DNA of 7,739 bases from Eubacterium sp. CAG:252 (GTDB lineage: Bacteria > Bacillota > Clostridia > Lachnospirales > Lachnospiraceae): the NCBI GenBank assembly GCA_000436535.1, contig FR886331.1:30644-38382 (forward strand), given 5' to 3'. The notes beneath the pieces are model-generated. The model saw only the letters and a program-made list of their open reading frames with translations, made no database searches and was not told the origin of the DNA. Numbering within the stretch: the stretch's first letter is position 1; the number at the start of each line of letters is the position of its first letter. Positions 1 through 6,536 of this stretch are shown one piece after another. Position numbers and translations under genes: made by a program.

Positions 1-73
1 AAGCCATATGTGTGACAGCCTCCTCATCCCTTATAACGTCCGTTGTAACACACTTACAATCTACAAGCAGCAT
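1..73 (-). CDS. Partial gene at left edge, probable ABC transporter ATPase N-terminus
   Basis: An open frame begins with ATG at 73, one base after the stop of the substrate-binding protein gene, and runs off the window after 24 codons. The visible peptide begins MLLVDCKC and contains a run VTTDVIRDEEAVTHMA. A short beta strand, a charged turn and then a hydrophobic 'MA' is how nitrate/taurine-type ABC ATPases often start, but the Walker A motif would lie outside the window, so the assignment rests mainly on operon position. The ATG at 73 has no clear ribosome binding site. An in-frame ATG at 7 is preceded by a perfect AGGAGG (19-24) at 11 bases, so the true start could be there. An ATPase or permease would be expected next to a binding protein; which one is inference. 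Confidence 0.45.
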   Translation of the reverse strand, partial: MLLVDCKCVTTDVIRDEEAVTHMA

Positions 74-74
74 T

Positions 75-1079
75 TTATCTGGCAGCCGCCTTCTTAGAAT
101 ACTCCGTTGTCACCAGTTTTTCATAAGGCACATCTTTGCCAAGCTCTCCAGCCTGTTTTAATATATCCTTAAGAAGCTCAAAGCTCTTCTGCTCAAATAT
201 AGTGTCACCTTTCCATGTGTCCTGTGACTTGTAGCGGTCAACTATAGTTGTTATGGTTGCAAGGTCTGTTTCAGGGAACTGTGGTGCTATGACTTCGGCG
301 ATTTCCTTGCTTGAGTGGGAGTTCACATAATCAAGCCCCTTCTGTATGGCATTGGTAAAGCCCTGAATTATATCGGGATGTTTTTCGATGTAGCTTTTAT
401 TGGCACAGTAGGCAGTATATGGAACATAGCCGCTGTCAGTACCAAGAGAGGCGACAACATAGCCTTCCTTCTGCTGTTCAAGAAGAGTTGCAGATGGTTC
501 AAATTCGACAGTATAATCAGCTATTCCCGATGTGAAGGCTGCGGCAGTTGAACCAAAGTCGACATTCTGTAAGATATTGAGGTCATCTACAGGAGAGATG
601 CCGTTTTTCTTAAGAATATACTCAAAAAGCATTTCCGGCATACCGCCAGCTCTTCCGCCAAGTACTGTTTTTCCCTTAAGGTCATCCCATTTGAAGTTAC
701 TTTCCTCATTTCTTGATACAAGGAAGTTGCCGGCACGCTGTGTAAGCTGGGCAAAGTTGATGGCATAGTCGTTTGAGCCTTCCTGATATACATAGATGGA
801 ACTTTCAGAGCCCATAAAACCTATATCAGCATCCCCTGATACAAGTGCGGTCATAACTTTGTCGGCGCCAAAGCCAGTTACGAGATTAAGATTGATATTT
901 TCATCCTTGAAGTAACCAAGTTCGATGGCTGCATACTGCGGTGCGTAGAATATAGAGTGTGCCACCTCATTAAGAGTTATATCCACGACAGCATTACTTT
1001 CTTCTTTCTGGCATGCTGTCATAGGAATGAGCATTATTGCGCACATTAAAAGTGCAATTATGTGATGTAAACGTTTCAA
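75..1079 (-). CDS. ABC transporter substrate-binding lipoprotein, NMT1/SsuA/ThiY-like
   Basis: Extracytoplasmic solute-binding lipoprotein of an ABC importer of the nitrate/sulfonate/taurine/pyrimidine-precursor class (NMT1/THI5-like fold). I start it at the TTG at 1079 (334 aa) because GGAG (1085-1088) lies five bases upstream and the product then begins with a proper lipoprotein signal: MKRLHH, a hydrophobic stretch, and the lipobox MTAC with Cys23 as the lipidated residue. A longer in-frame version from ATG 1160 would add 27 residues before the signal peptide and has no ribosome binding site. The mature part has the family pattern: a strand then EVAHSIFYAPQYAAIELGYF (about residues 38-57), a helix with G-x-G-A-D, 'SGDADIGFMG', and 'LKGKTVLGGRAGG' (about 135-147). 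Substrate cannot be read from sequence; no thiamine riboswitch is visible upstream. It is followed after one base by the partial gene at the left edge, so the two are probably translationally coupled. Confidence 0.9.
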   Translation of the reverse strand: MKRLHHIIALLMCAIMLIPMTACQKEESNAVVDITLNEVAHSIFYAPQYAAIELGYFKDENINLNLVTGFGADKVMTALVSGDADIGFMGSESSIYVYQEGSNDYAINFAQLTQRAGNFLVSRNEESNFKWDDLKGKTVLGGRAGGMPEMLFEYILKKNGISPVDDLNILQNVDFGSTAAAFTSGIADYTVEFEPSATLLEQQKEGYVVASLGTDSGYVPYTAYCANKSYIEKHPDIIQGFTNAIQKGLDYVNSHSSKEIAEVIAPQFPETDLATITTIVDRYKSQDTWKGDTIFEQKSFELLKDILKQAGELGKDVPYEKLVTTEYSKKAAAR

Positions 1080-1084
1080 AAAAA

Positions 1085-1088
1085 CTCC
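1085..1088 (-). promoter_or_regulatory. Ribosome binding site fixing a TTG start
   Basis: GGAG followed by five T's and then TTG. It is the only Shine-Dalgarno match near any start of the binding-protein gene and places translation at 1079, directly in front of the lipoprotein signal peptide. Confidence 0.65.
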
Positions 1089-1094
1089 ATTTCT

Positions 1095-1127
1095 GCATAT
1101 ATGATTAGAGGGATAATCATATAATGC
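1095..1127 (-). promoter_or_regulatory. Leader hairpin upstream of the binding-protein gene
   Basis: A perfect 10-base inverted repeat (arms 1098-1107 and 1114-1123, six-base loop) extends by three more pairs across a one-base bulge (GCA/TGC). In the minus-strand transcript this hairpin ends seven bases before the GGAG of the binding-protein gene. It is not a classic terminator, since ATGGAG separates it from the T run. It could modulate ribosome access or mRNA stability, or be a DNA operator; which is inference. Confidence 0.4.
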
Positions 1128-1206
1128 AATACAACATATATTCATTTTTATTTTATTCATTATTAACAGGATATGTTACCAGATAAAGGGCAGCTAGTTG
1201 TATTTA

Positions 1207-1240
1207 ATTATATATAAAATGCTTCTAAAAATGTGTTCAA
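1207..1240 (-). promoter_or_regulatory. Candidate promoter for the ABC operon
   Basis: On the minus strand, TTGAAC (1235-1240) is followed after 17-18 bases by an AT-rich TTATATATAAT stretch (1207-1217) that offers several overlapping -10 matches. TTATAT at spacing 17 and TATATA at spacing 18 are both possible, but neither is a strong match. If used, the leader would be about 120 bases and include the hairpin at 1095-1127. Confidence 0.35.
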
Positions 1241-1254
1241 AACTGTTAAAAATG

Positions 1255-1295
1255 TTGACAAAATGGTTGGATATAAATGTTAATTATGTTAAAAT
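1255..1295 (+). promoter_or_regulatory. Candidate promoter(s) for the chemoreceptor gene
   Basis: Two overlapping sigma-A-type options. A perfect -35 TTGACA (1255-1260) has only a weak -10, GTTAAT, at 18 bases (1279-1284). A better -10, TAAAAT (1290-1295) with the extended element TGT just before it, has a poor -35, TTGGAT (1267-1272), at 17 bases. No sigma-D flagellar promoter (TAAA plus a CCGATAT-like element) is seen, although chemotaxis genes often use one. Confidence 0.4.
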
Positions 1296-1372
1296 AAGTT
1301 ATCAAAAATATATTGTTTCAGCTATCCTATTTGGCTGGAACATTTATTGTATAGCAGGGAGGTTTGTTTATT

Positions 1373-2776
1373 ATGTTTGGCAGAAAAACAACACAGGATG
1401 TTAATAGGGATAAAGAATTATTATTACAGGCTATGGATAAGATGATAGCGGGTGATTTTAGCGAGGTATCATCTGAAGGTTTCAGTGATCCTATATATTC
1501 AGAAAAGCTTAATCAGATAGTCGCGGCATACAAGAGAGCGAATAATAACTACATTATGCGACTCAACGAGGCTATGGAGTCTATAGGTGATAATTCATAT
1601 GTAAAGAATATGCTTGACCAGGTATCACTTCAGCAGGAATCAATCACAAATATGAATGATTCAAGTAAGGTACTTAAGGACTCTATTAACAATATATCAC
1701 AGGCAATGGGGGATATAAGGGACAATACACACGATATGCTCCATACATCACAGAGCAGTTCAGTTAATATGAGTGACAGTATAAGAGTTGTCAATGAATC
1801 ATCACAGAAGATAGCTGATATCAATGGTCAGGTTCAGGCATTTCATGAAAAGATTAACAAAATTGGTGAAATTGTTGATATTGTCAAGAAAGTCGCAAGC
1901 CAGAGTAATCTTTTAGCGCTGAATGCATCTATTGAGGCGGCAAGAGCAGGTGAGGCTGGAAAGGGATTTGCAGTTGTTGCAGACCAGGTAAGACAGCTTT
2001 CAAGCAATACAGCAGAGTCAGCAGAAGATATTGTTAAGTATGTCAATGAACTTAAGGGAGATATAGAAGTTCTTGCTACATCAATGGAAGAAACAACAAG
2101 TAAGCTTTCAGAAGGTAATGAGAAGGTAGAGATATCATTAAGAGATATTGAGCATATGAATGAGCAGATGACAGCTATTAATGATGCGGTGGAAAGAATA
2201 TTTGATGATATTGACAGACAGTCAGAAACAACAAAAGAGTTCAATGATCAGGTTAGTAACATAGCGGATACATATGGTATGCTTACAAATGAATGTACAG
2301 AAACAGGTACTCATATCTTTAAGATTGGAAGATATATAGATACATGCCGAAGCGATATGTTCAGGGAAGCTGGTGCTGTCACAACACAGGATATGCTAAG
2401 AATATTTGAGATTGACCACTTTATTCTTATGTGGAGAGTATACAATAACATAGTTGACTTCGAGAGATTAAAGATAACACAGCTCAATAATCCGGATACA
2501 TGTAAGATAGGTAAGTGGATGCACTCACAGACAGATACAAGAATTACAACAAGCAGTCAGTTTAAGAAGCTTGATGCAGCACACAGACTTATCCATAAGT
2601 ATGCATGTGAGTCATGGTATGCCAAGGATGAGGGAGATATCAATAAAGCACTTGAAGCTTTCCAGAAGTGTTATGATGCATATTATGAATATAAGAAGGC
2701 AATCGCTGATATGAAGAGCTATATGAGAACAATCGGTTATACAGATGAAACAAAGATAGTTATATTTAGGAACTAA
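1373..2776 (+). CDS. Soluble methyl-accepting chemotaxis protein with CZB zinc-binding domain
   Basis: Cytoplasmic chemoreceptor of 467 aa that should signal to CheA/CheW. No signal peptide or membrane helix is present. The first ~70 residues are short helices, possibly a HAMP-like remnant, with no recognisable sensor domain. Residues ~75-330 are a long coiled-coil signalling domain with the highly conserved hairpin tip at about 178-210 (SNLLALNASIEAARAGEAGK and onward through VVADQVRQLS). Residues ~335-467 match the chemoreceptor zinc-binding (CZB) domain: His349 in 'DHF', Cys377 in 'CKIGKW', and His404 and His408 in 'AHRLIHKY' form the expected three-His one-Cys zinc site. CZB receptors are known to respond to zinc or to oxidants through that cysteine; the ligand here is inference. 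I chose ATG 1373 because AGGGAGG (1356-1362) sits 10 bases upstream; a TTG at 1364 is only one base from it. Transcribed alone, divergent from the ABC operon. Confidence 0.93.
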   Translation: MFGRKTTQDVNRDKELLLQAMDKMIAGDFSEVSSEGFSDPIYSEKLNQIVAAYKRANNNYIMRLNEAMESIGDNSYVKNMLDQVSLQQESITNMNDSSKVLKDSINNISQAMGDIRDNTHDMLHTSQSSSVNMSDSIRVVNESSQKIADINGQVQAFHEKINKIGEIVDIVKKVASQSNLLALNASIEAARAGEAGKGFAVVADQVRQLSSNTAESAEDIVKYVNELKGDIEVLATSMEETTSKLSEGNEKVEISLRDIEHMNEQMTAINDAVERIFDDIDRQSETTKEFNDQVSNIADTYGMLTNECTETGTHIFKIGRYIDTCRSDMFREAGAVTTQDMLRIFEIDHFILMWRVYNNIVDFERLKITQLNNPDTCKIGKWMHSQTDTRITTSSQFKKLDAAHRLIHKYACESWYAKDEGDINKALEAFQKCYDAYYEYKKAIADMKSYMRTIGYTDETKIVIFRN

Positions 2777-2790
2777 CAGAATATTAAAAC

Positions 2791-2827
2791 AAAACCTGAT
2801 GTATATTTAAGGTGCATCAGGTTTTTT
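2791..2827 (+). terminator. Rho-independent terminator of the chemoreceptor gene
   Basis: Perfect 11-base inverted repeat (AAAACCTGATG at 2791-2801 with CATCAGGTTTT at 2815-2825) that extends to 14 pairs with two G-T wobbles, a seven-base loop and a T run to 2827. It starts 14 bases after the chemoreceptor stop and separates this gene from the pyrophosphatase unit. Confidence 0.85.
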
Positions 2828-2878
2828 ATTTAGATAGCGGATAAATTACATTTATATATGCGGCTGGAACTACTAAGG

Positions 2879-2907
2879 TTGATAATAGTAAATGTATGTG
2901 CTATTAT
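2879..2907 (+). promoter_or_regulatory. Promoter of the pyrophosphatase-aminopeptidase unit (extended -10)
   Basis: TTGATA (2879-2884), 17 bases, then TATTAT (2902-2907), with TG one base before the -10 (TGCTATTAT). Each hexamer is a five-of-six match and the spacing is ideal for the housekeeping sigma factor. Transcription would start near 2914, giving a leader of about 100 bases in which I recognise no riboswitch. Confidence 0.65.
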
Positions 2908-3014
2908 AAAATAATGGTTTGGTTTGGTGTTACATAATAATAAAATGTATAAACAGATTAATAACAATAGAAAGGTGAGTTAGTCATATAAAACATAGTA
3001 AGTGAGGATTGTGT

Positions 3015-4658
3015 ATGAAAGAAGTATATGTTATTGGGCATAAAAATCCGGATACGGATTCAATATGTTCAGCAATCTGTTATGCCAGATTTAAAAATAG
3101 TGTTACAGGAACTAATGATTATGTTTCTAAAAGGGCAGGACATCTGAATGAGGAAACACAGTTTGTACTATCTAAGTGCGGCGTTAAGGCACCTATGTAC
3201 ATAAAGGACGTAAGACCTCAGGTTAAGGATATAGATATCAGAAAGATAGACGGAATAGATGAGAATTATTCTGTAAGAAATGCATGGAAGCTTATGAAGG
3301 AGCTGGATGTTGTCACACTGCCTATACTTGAAGAAAACAGGCTTAAGGGACTTGTTACAATCGGTGATGTGGCTAAGTCTTACTTTGAAATGTATGACAG
3401 TGATATTCTATCAGTAGCGCATACAAGCCTTCGTAATATTGTGGATACATTGAGTGGTGAGATAGTTACAGGCGACCCTGACAAGATATTTGAAAAGGGG
3501 AAAATGCTCATTGCGGCAGCCAATCCTGATATGATGGAGAGTATGATAGATGAGGGCGACCTTGTCATACTTGGTAACAGATATGAGTCGCAGCTGTGTG
3601 CTATTGAGATGGAGGCAGGCTGCCTTATAATATGTGAAGGCGCAAAGGTTTCAAGTACAATAATAAAGATGGCAAAGCAGCATAATTGTATAATAATAAC
3701 AACAGCATTTGATACATATACAGTGGCAAGGCTTCTTAATCAGGCGATACCTGTAAGCTTTTTTATGAAGCAGACAGCGCTTGTAAAGTTTAAGCTAAAT
3801 GATTTTGTTGAAGATATTCAGGATGTTATGGCAAATAAGCGTTTCAGGGACTTCCCTATCGAGGATGAGGAAGGCAGATACATCGGTATGATATCAAGAC
3901 GTAATATCATCAAGGCAGGCAAGAAAAAGATTATACTTGTCGACCATAATGAGAAGTCACAGGCTGTATTTGGTGTTGAGGATGCGGATATACTAGAGAT
4001 TATAGACCACCACAGACTTGGCTGTATACAGACTATAACACCTGTATTTTTCAGGAACCAGCCGCTTGGCTGTACAGCGACTATTATATATCAGATGTAT
4101 GGAGAACATAATCTTAGTATAAACAGCCAGACAGCAGCACTGTTATGTTCAGCTATCATATCAGACACGCTCATACTTAAGTCACCAACATGTACTGAGT
4201 ATGATGTAGAAGCCTGCAATGCACTTGCAAAGATAGCCGGAATTGATATAGAGGAGTACGGAAGAGAGATGTTCCGTGCGGGAAGTAATCTTTCATCCAA
4301 GACAGAGGAAGAGATATTCTTCAGGGATTACAAGAAGTTTTCTATAGGCGAGCTGTCTGTCGGTGTAGGACAGGTCAACTGTATGAGCTTTGAGGAAATT
4401 CAGGCTATCATAGAGAAAGAAAAGTCTTATATGGAGCATGTGACAGAGCACAACAGTGAGATTAATATAGCATATCTGCTTATAACAGATGTTATGAAGG
4501 AAACTTCATATGTTATGTATGCTGGTAAAAATGCAGCAGTAGTATTAAAAAATGCATTTACTGTTGAAAATGTAGGTGAATGTTATACAGTTCTTCCGGG
4601 AGTTGTATCAAGAAAGAAGCAGTTTCTGCCTGCTATAGTAGAAGCGCTTCAACAGTGA
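3015..4658 (+). CDS. ppaC: Manganese-dependent inorganic pyrophosphatase, CBS/DRTGG-regulated (family II)
   Basis: Cytoplasmic enzyme hydrolysing pyrophosphate to two phosphates, driving biosynthetic reactions forward. At 547 aa it is much longer than the ~310 aa simple family II enzymes because a regulatory block is inserted in the DHH domain. In order: metal-binding motif HKNPDTD (His9, Asp13, Asp15); CBS domain ~70-125; DRTGG domain ~185-250; second CBS ~255-302; then catalytic motifs VDHNE (Asp310), IIDHH (Asp331, His332, His333) and ISDT (Asp384); and the C-terminal DHHA2 domain with substrate-binding SRKKQ (532-536). The same order is known in the Clostridium perfringens enzyme, where AMP/ADP inhibit and ATP or diadenosine polyphosphates activate; the same control here is inferred. 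ATG 3015 is chosen because GTGAGGA (3002-3008) is at the right distance; an in-frame TTG at 3009 is too close. The aminopeptidase gene follows 49 bases downstream with no terminator between. Confidence 0.96.
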   Translation: MKEVYVIGHKNPDTDSICSAICYARFKNSVTGTNDYVSKRAGHLNEETQFVLSKCGVKAPMYIKDVRPQVKDIDIRKIDGIDENYSVRNAWKLMKELDVVTLPILEENRLKGLVTIGDVAKSYFEMYDSDILSVAHTSLRNIVDTLSGEIVTGDPDKIFEKGKMLIAAANPDMMESMIDEGDLVILGNRYESQLCAIEMEAGCLIICEGAKVSSTIIKMAKQHNCIIITTAFDTYTVARLLNQAIPVSFFMKQTALVKFKLNDFVEDIQDVMANKRFRDFPIEDEEGRYIGMISRRNIIKAGKKKIILVDHNEKSQAVFGVEDADILEIIDHHRLGCIQTITPVFFRNQPLGCTATIIYQMYGEHNLSINSQTAALLCSAIISDTLILKSPTCTEYDVEACNALAKIAGIDIEEYGREMFRAGSNLSSKTEEEIFFRDYKKFSIGELSVGVGQVNCMSFEEIQAIIEKEKSYMEHVTEHNSEINIAYLLITDVMKETSYVMYAGKNAAVVLKNAFTVENVGECYTVLPGVVSRKKQFLPAIVEALQQ

Positions 4659-4707
4659 TAAGATATATTTATATAGGAAATATATAGAATGGAGTGTAAT
4701 AATTAAA

Positions 4708-5580
4708 ATGAAGAAGTTAATGAGAAATGACCCATGCTGGTGTGGAAGCAAGAAGCCTTATTGTGAGTGCCATATGAACTTTGATAAGAAGATAGAGATG
4801 TTCAGAAAGAAGTTCCACAAGGTTCCACCAAGAAGCATAATAAAGAATGAAGAGCAGCTTCAGGGTATGAGAGAGAGCAGCAAGATTAATATAGCTGTTC
4901 TTGACTATGTTGCCGAGAATATCAAGGCTGGTATGACAACTCAGGAAATAGATGAGATGGTATATGAAAAGACTACAGCTATGGGCGGAATTCCAGCTCC
5001 TCTTAATTATGAGGGCTTCCCTAAGAGTGTGTGTACATCTATTAATAACGAAGTGTGCCACGGAATTCCATCTTCCAACATCATCTTAGCAGATGGTGAC
5101 ATTGTAAATGTAGACTGCTCAACTATACTCAATGGTTATTTTTCAGACTCTTCAAGAATGTTCTGCATAGGAAATGTTTCACCGGAACACAAGAAGCTTG
5201 TTGATGTTGCAAAGGAATGTGTTGAGCTTGGACTTGAACAGGTTAAGCCTTGGGGACATCTTGGCGATGTTGCAGATGCAATAAGTAAGCATGCAAAGGA
5301 GAATGGCTATTCAGTAGTGCGTGAAGTCGGCGGACACGGAATAGGACTTGAATTCCACGAAACACCTTTTGTAAGCTATGTTATAAAGAAGGGAACAGGC
5401 ATGGTTATGGCTCCGGGTATGGTATTTACAATAGAACCTATGATTAATGCAGGCTATCCGGATGTATACGTTGATGATGACAATGGCTGGACTATCTACA
5501 CAGAAGACGACTCATATTCAGCGCAGTGGGAAATAATGGTTCACGTTACAGAGGATGGATATGAGGTTATGACATATTAA
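4708..5580 (+). CDS. map: Type I methionine aminopeptidase with N-terminal SEC-C zinc motif
   Basis: Removes the initiator methionine from nascent proteins at the ribosome. The 290-residue product starts with a SEC-C motif (NDPCWCGSKKPYCECH, residues 7-22; likely zinc ligands Cys10, Cys12, Cys21, His22) found in many proteins of the translation and secretion machinery, followed by a linker and a complete pita-bread catalytic domain. The five metal ligands are all present: Asp136, Asp147, His210, Glu243, Glu275, plus substrate-side His118 and His217. They are displaced by 39-40 residues from the E. coli positions (97, 108, 171, 204, 235), matching the length of the added N-terminus. Start ATG 4708 has a GGAG (4691-4694) at 13 bases, longer than usual, so initiation may be modest or helped by translation from the upstream pyrophosphatase. 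Probably co-transcribed with ppaC. Confidence 0.95.
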   Translation: MKKLMRNDPCWCGSKKPYCECHMNFDKKIEMFRKKFHKVPPRSIIKNEEQLQGMRESSKINIAVLDYVAENIKAGMTTQEIDEMVYEKTTAMGGIPAPLNYEGFPKSVCTSINNEVCHGIPSSNIILADGDIVNVDCSTILNGYFSDSSRMFCIGNVSPEHKKLVDVAKECVELGLEQVKPWGHLGDVADAISKHAKENGYSVVREVGGHGIGLEFHETPFVSYVIKKGTGMVMAPGMVFTIEPMINAGYPDVYVDDDNGWTIYTEDDSYSAQWEIMVHVTEDGYEVMTY

Positions 5581-5619
5581 TGTTTTAACTTTTTGGACGG
5601 CTTAATGAAAGAATAGTCA

Positions 5620-5667
5620 TGCAAGGCAGGACGAAAAGCGTAATAGCGCGGGTTTGTGATTGCAAGG
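5620..5667. repeat. Unexplained GC-richer block bounded by TGCAAGG direct repeats
   Basis: Between the map stop and the shared terminator lies a block of roughly half G+C by hand count, clearly richer than the surrounding AT-rich spacer. It is bounded by identical TGCAAGG copies at 5620-5626 and 5661-5667. It has no plausible reading frame or strong hairpin. It could be a small dispersed intergenic repeat or part of the map 3' untranslated region. Confidence 0.3.
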
Positions 5668-5700
5668 ATGAATAAAAAAGTAATTTAATATTAGACACAG

Positions 5701-5752
5701 AAAAACTAAGCGGCTGCGAAGCATATTTAATGCTTTATGCAGCCGCTTTTTA
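5701..5752. terminator. Bidirectional terminator between map and the DUF6062 gene
   Basis: Long hairpin: outer stem AAGCGGCTGC (5708-5717) with GCAGCCGCTT (5739-5748) and inner stem AAGCAT (5719-5724) with ATGCTT (5730-5735) around a five-base loop. It is followed by T's on the plus strand (5747-5751) and preceded by five A's (5701-5705), which make a U run for the opposite strand. It fits termination of map from the left and of the minus-strand gene, which stops at 5756, from the right. Confidence 0.85.
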
Positions 5753-5755
5753 TAT

Positions 5756-6469
5756 TTATGAAAGCTTACATCCCGTATCTTTTAACGTTGCGCGTACAAG
5801 TGAGTCCTTAGCATTTTTCCAAGGTGCATCTGCATATTTATGGTCAAACTTATTAATAAACCATTCAACATCATCGCGCACCCTTTTCATATTATCAAGG
5901 TATAATGATGTAATAAGTTCTGTAAATTCAGTATAATCACCACCGCCAAGCTTTTCGCTTGCCTTTTTCATAAGCAGTCCGTAGTGGTTTGTACAGAAGC
6001 CTTTGCAGCCAGAAAGAGTTTTTTTGAATTCGTTATCGTGCTTGTACATATAAAAAATAGTGTCGACATAACGTTCAATAGTATCTGCAATCTTATCGCA
6101 TACAAAGCATGAGCTGTCGAGTTCTTCTATGTAGCTGCACACAGAGGACTCCTTACCTTTTTTAAGAAGGCTTTTACCAGTGCACCTATCCTGATTATAA
6201 GACTCGATTGTTTTTATGACATAATCCATATGGGTTTTCATAACAAGTGCGTAGCCAAGTCGGTTGTTTTGTTCGTATATTTTTTTGATATGCTTCTGGC
6301 AGAACCCCTTTTTATCAGTTACGGCACGGATATCATCCTCCATATAGCTAGGCCCCATAGTGTATTCTATGGCATCATTTTCAAGCTGCTCAAACATAGC
6401 GCATACAGGACATTCGCTGTCTGCTGCAAATGCATCATTAACGGGTACAGTATAGATTTTCTCTTTCAT
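5756..6469 (-). CDS. DUF6062 family protein with two C-x2-C / C-x2-H modules
   Basis: Soluble 237-residue protein of unknown function that I recognise as DUF6062, common in Lachnospiraceae and relatives. It has no signal peptide or membrane helix. Two similar halves each carry a CxxC followed ~35 residues later by 'KGFC-x2-H': Cys20, Cys23, Cys57, His60 and Cys121, Cys124, Cys159, His162. Spacing is almost the same (37 and 38 residues from first to third Cys), so the protein looks like an internal duplication, each half able to bind one zinc or other metal. Between the cysteines lie amphipathic helices. The C-terminus has the family signature WFINKFD...PWKNAKD. The ATG at 6469 has GGAG (6480-6483) ten bases upstream. 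It is transcribed alone from a promoter overlapped by an inverted repeat. A role in metal or redox handling is only a guess. Confidence 0.85.
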   Translation of the reverse strand: MKEKIYTVPVNDAFAADSECPVCAMFEQLENDAIEYTMGPSYMEDDIRAVTDKKGFCQKHIKKIYEQNNRLGYALVMKTHMDYVIKTIESYNQDRCTGKSLLKKGKESSVCSYIEELDSSCFVCDKIADTIERYVDTIFYMYKHDNEFKKTLSGCKGFCTNHYGLLMKKASEKLGGGDYTEFTELITSLYLDNMKRVRDDVEWFINKFDHKYADAPWKNAKDSLVRATLKDTGCKLS

Positions 6470-6503
6470 TTTGTTAAAACTCCAATCTTAAATGTTTAGT
6501 CAA

Positions 6504-6509
6504 ATTATA
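6504..6509 (-). promoter_or_regulatory. Alternative -10 element for the DUF6062 gene
   Basis: A perfect TATAAT on the minus strand lies just downstream of the inverted repeat, but has no convincing -35 at 16-18 bases. It could act as a secondary start or need an activator bound at the dyad. Confidence 0.25.
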
Positions 6510-6536
6510 AGCAATAGTTCTGTTAGAATTATTGCT
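6510..6536. promoter_or_regulatory. Inverted repeat over the DUF6062 promoter, candidate operator
   Basis: Arms AGCAATAGTTCT (6510-6521) and AGAATTATTGCT (6525-6536) are complementary except at one position, with a three-base centre GTT. The right arm contains the -10 AATAAT of the minus-strand promoter and the centre falls near the predicted transcription start. No T run follows on either strand, so it is unlikely to be a terminator. It has the size and position of a binding site for a dimeric repressor. Confidence 0.5.

Larger units (their letters stand above)
1080..1372. other. Divergent intergenic control region
   Basis: About 290 AT-rich bases between the binding-protein and chemoreceptor start codons. 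It holds the leader hairpin (1095-1127), a small TAACA/TGTTA dyad (1164-1178), promoter candidates in both directions (1207-1295), TGTT repeats (1234-1256) and the AGGGAGG ribosome binding site of the chemoreceptor (1356-1362). I see no convincing small gene in it. Confidence 0.6.

Noticed and set aside
1080..1160. N-terminal extension of the binding protein from ATG 1160
   Set aside because: It would put 27 residues before a standard lipoprotein signal peptide, has no ribosome binding site, and overlaps the leader hairpin. The TTG at 1079 has GGAG at five bases.
1080..1200. Thiamine (TPP) riboswitch upstream of the ThiY-like binding protein
   Set aside because: The conserved CTGAGA-type core is not present in the minus-strand leader.
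1198..1404. 68-codon plus-strand reading frame before the chemoreceptor
   Set aside because: It has no ribosome binding site and no family-like sequence, covers promoter elements and overlaps the chemoreceptor start. It looks like a chance frame in AT-rich DNA.
1843..2244. 133-codon minus-strand frame inside the chemoreceptor gene
   Set aside because: It is antisense to the conserved signalling domain, and its Ser/Leu/Ile-rich product mirrors the codon use of the real gene.
2971..2991. Second ribosome-binding-like AAAGGTG in the ppaC leader as a sign of a small upstream gene
   Set aside because: No start codon at suitable spacing opens more than a few codons; it is probably incidental.
4663..4685. 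AT-only inverted repeat (ATATATTT / AAATATAT) between ppaC and map as a terminator
   Set aside because: Eight A-T pairs without a following T run would be too weak to stop transcription, and the two genes are close enough for one transcript.
4717..5061. 114-codon minus-strand frame inside map
   Set aside because: It is antisense to the SEC-C and catalytic domain region, with no ribosome binding site or recognisable family.
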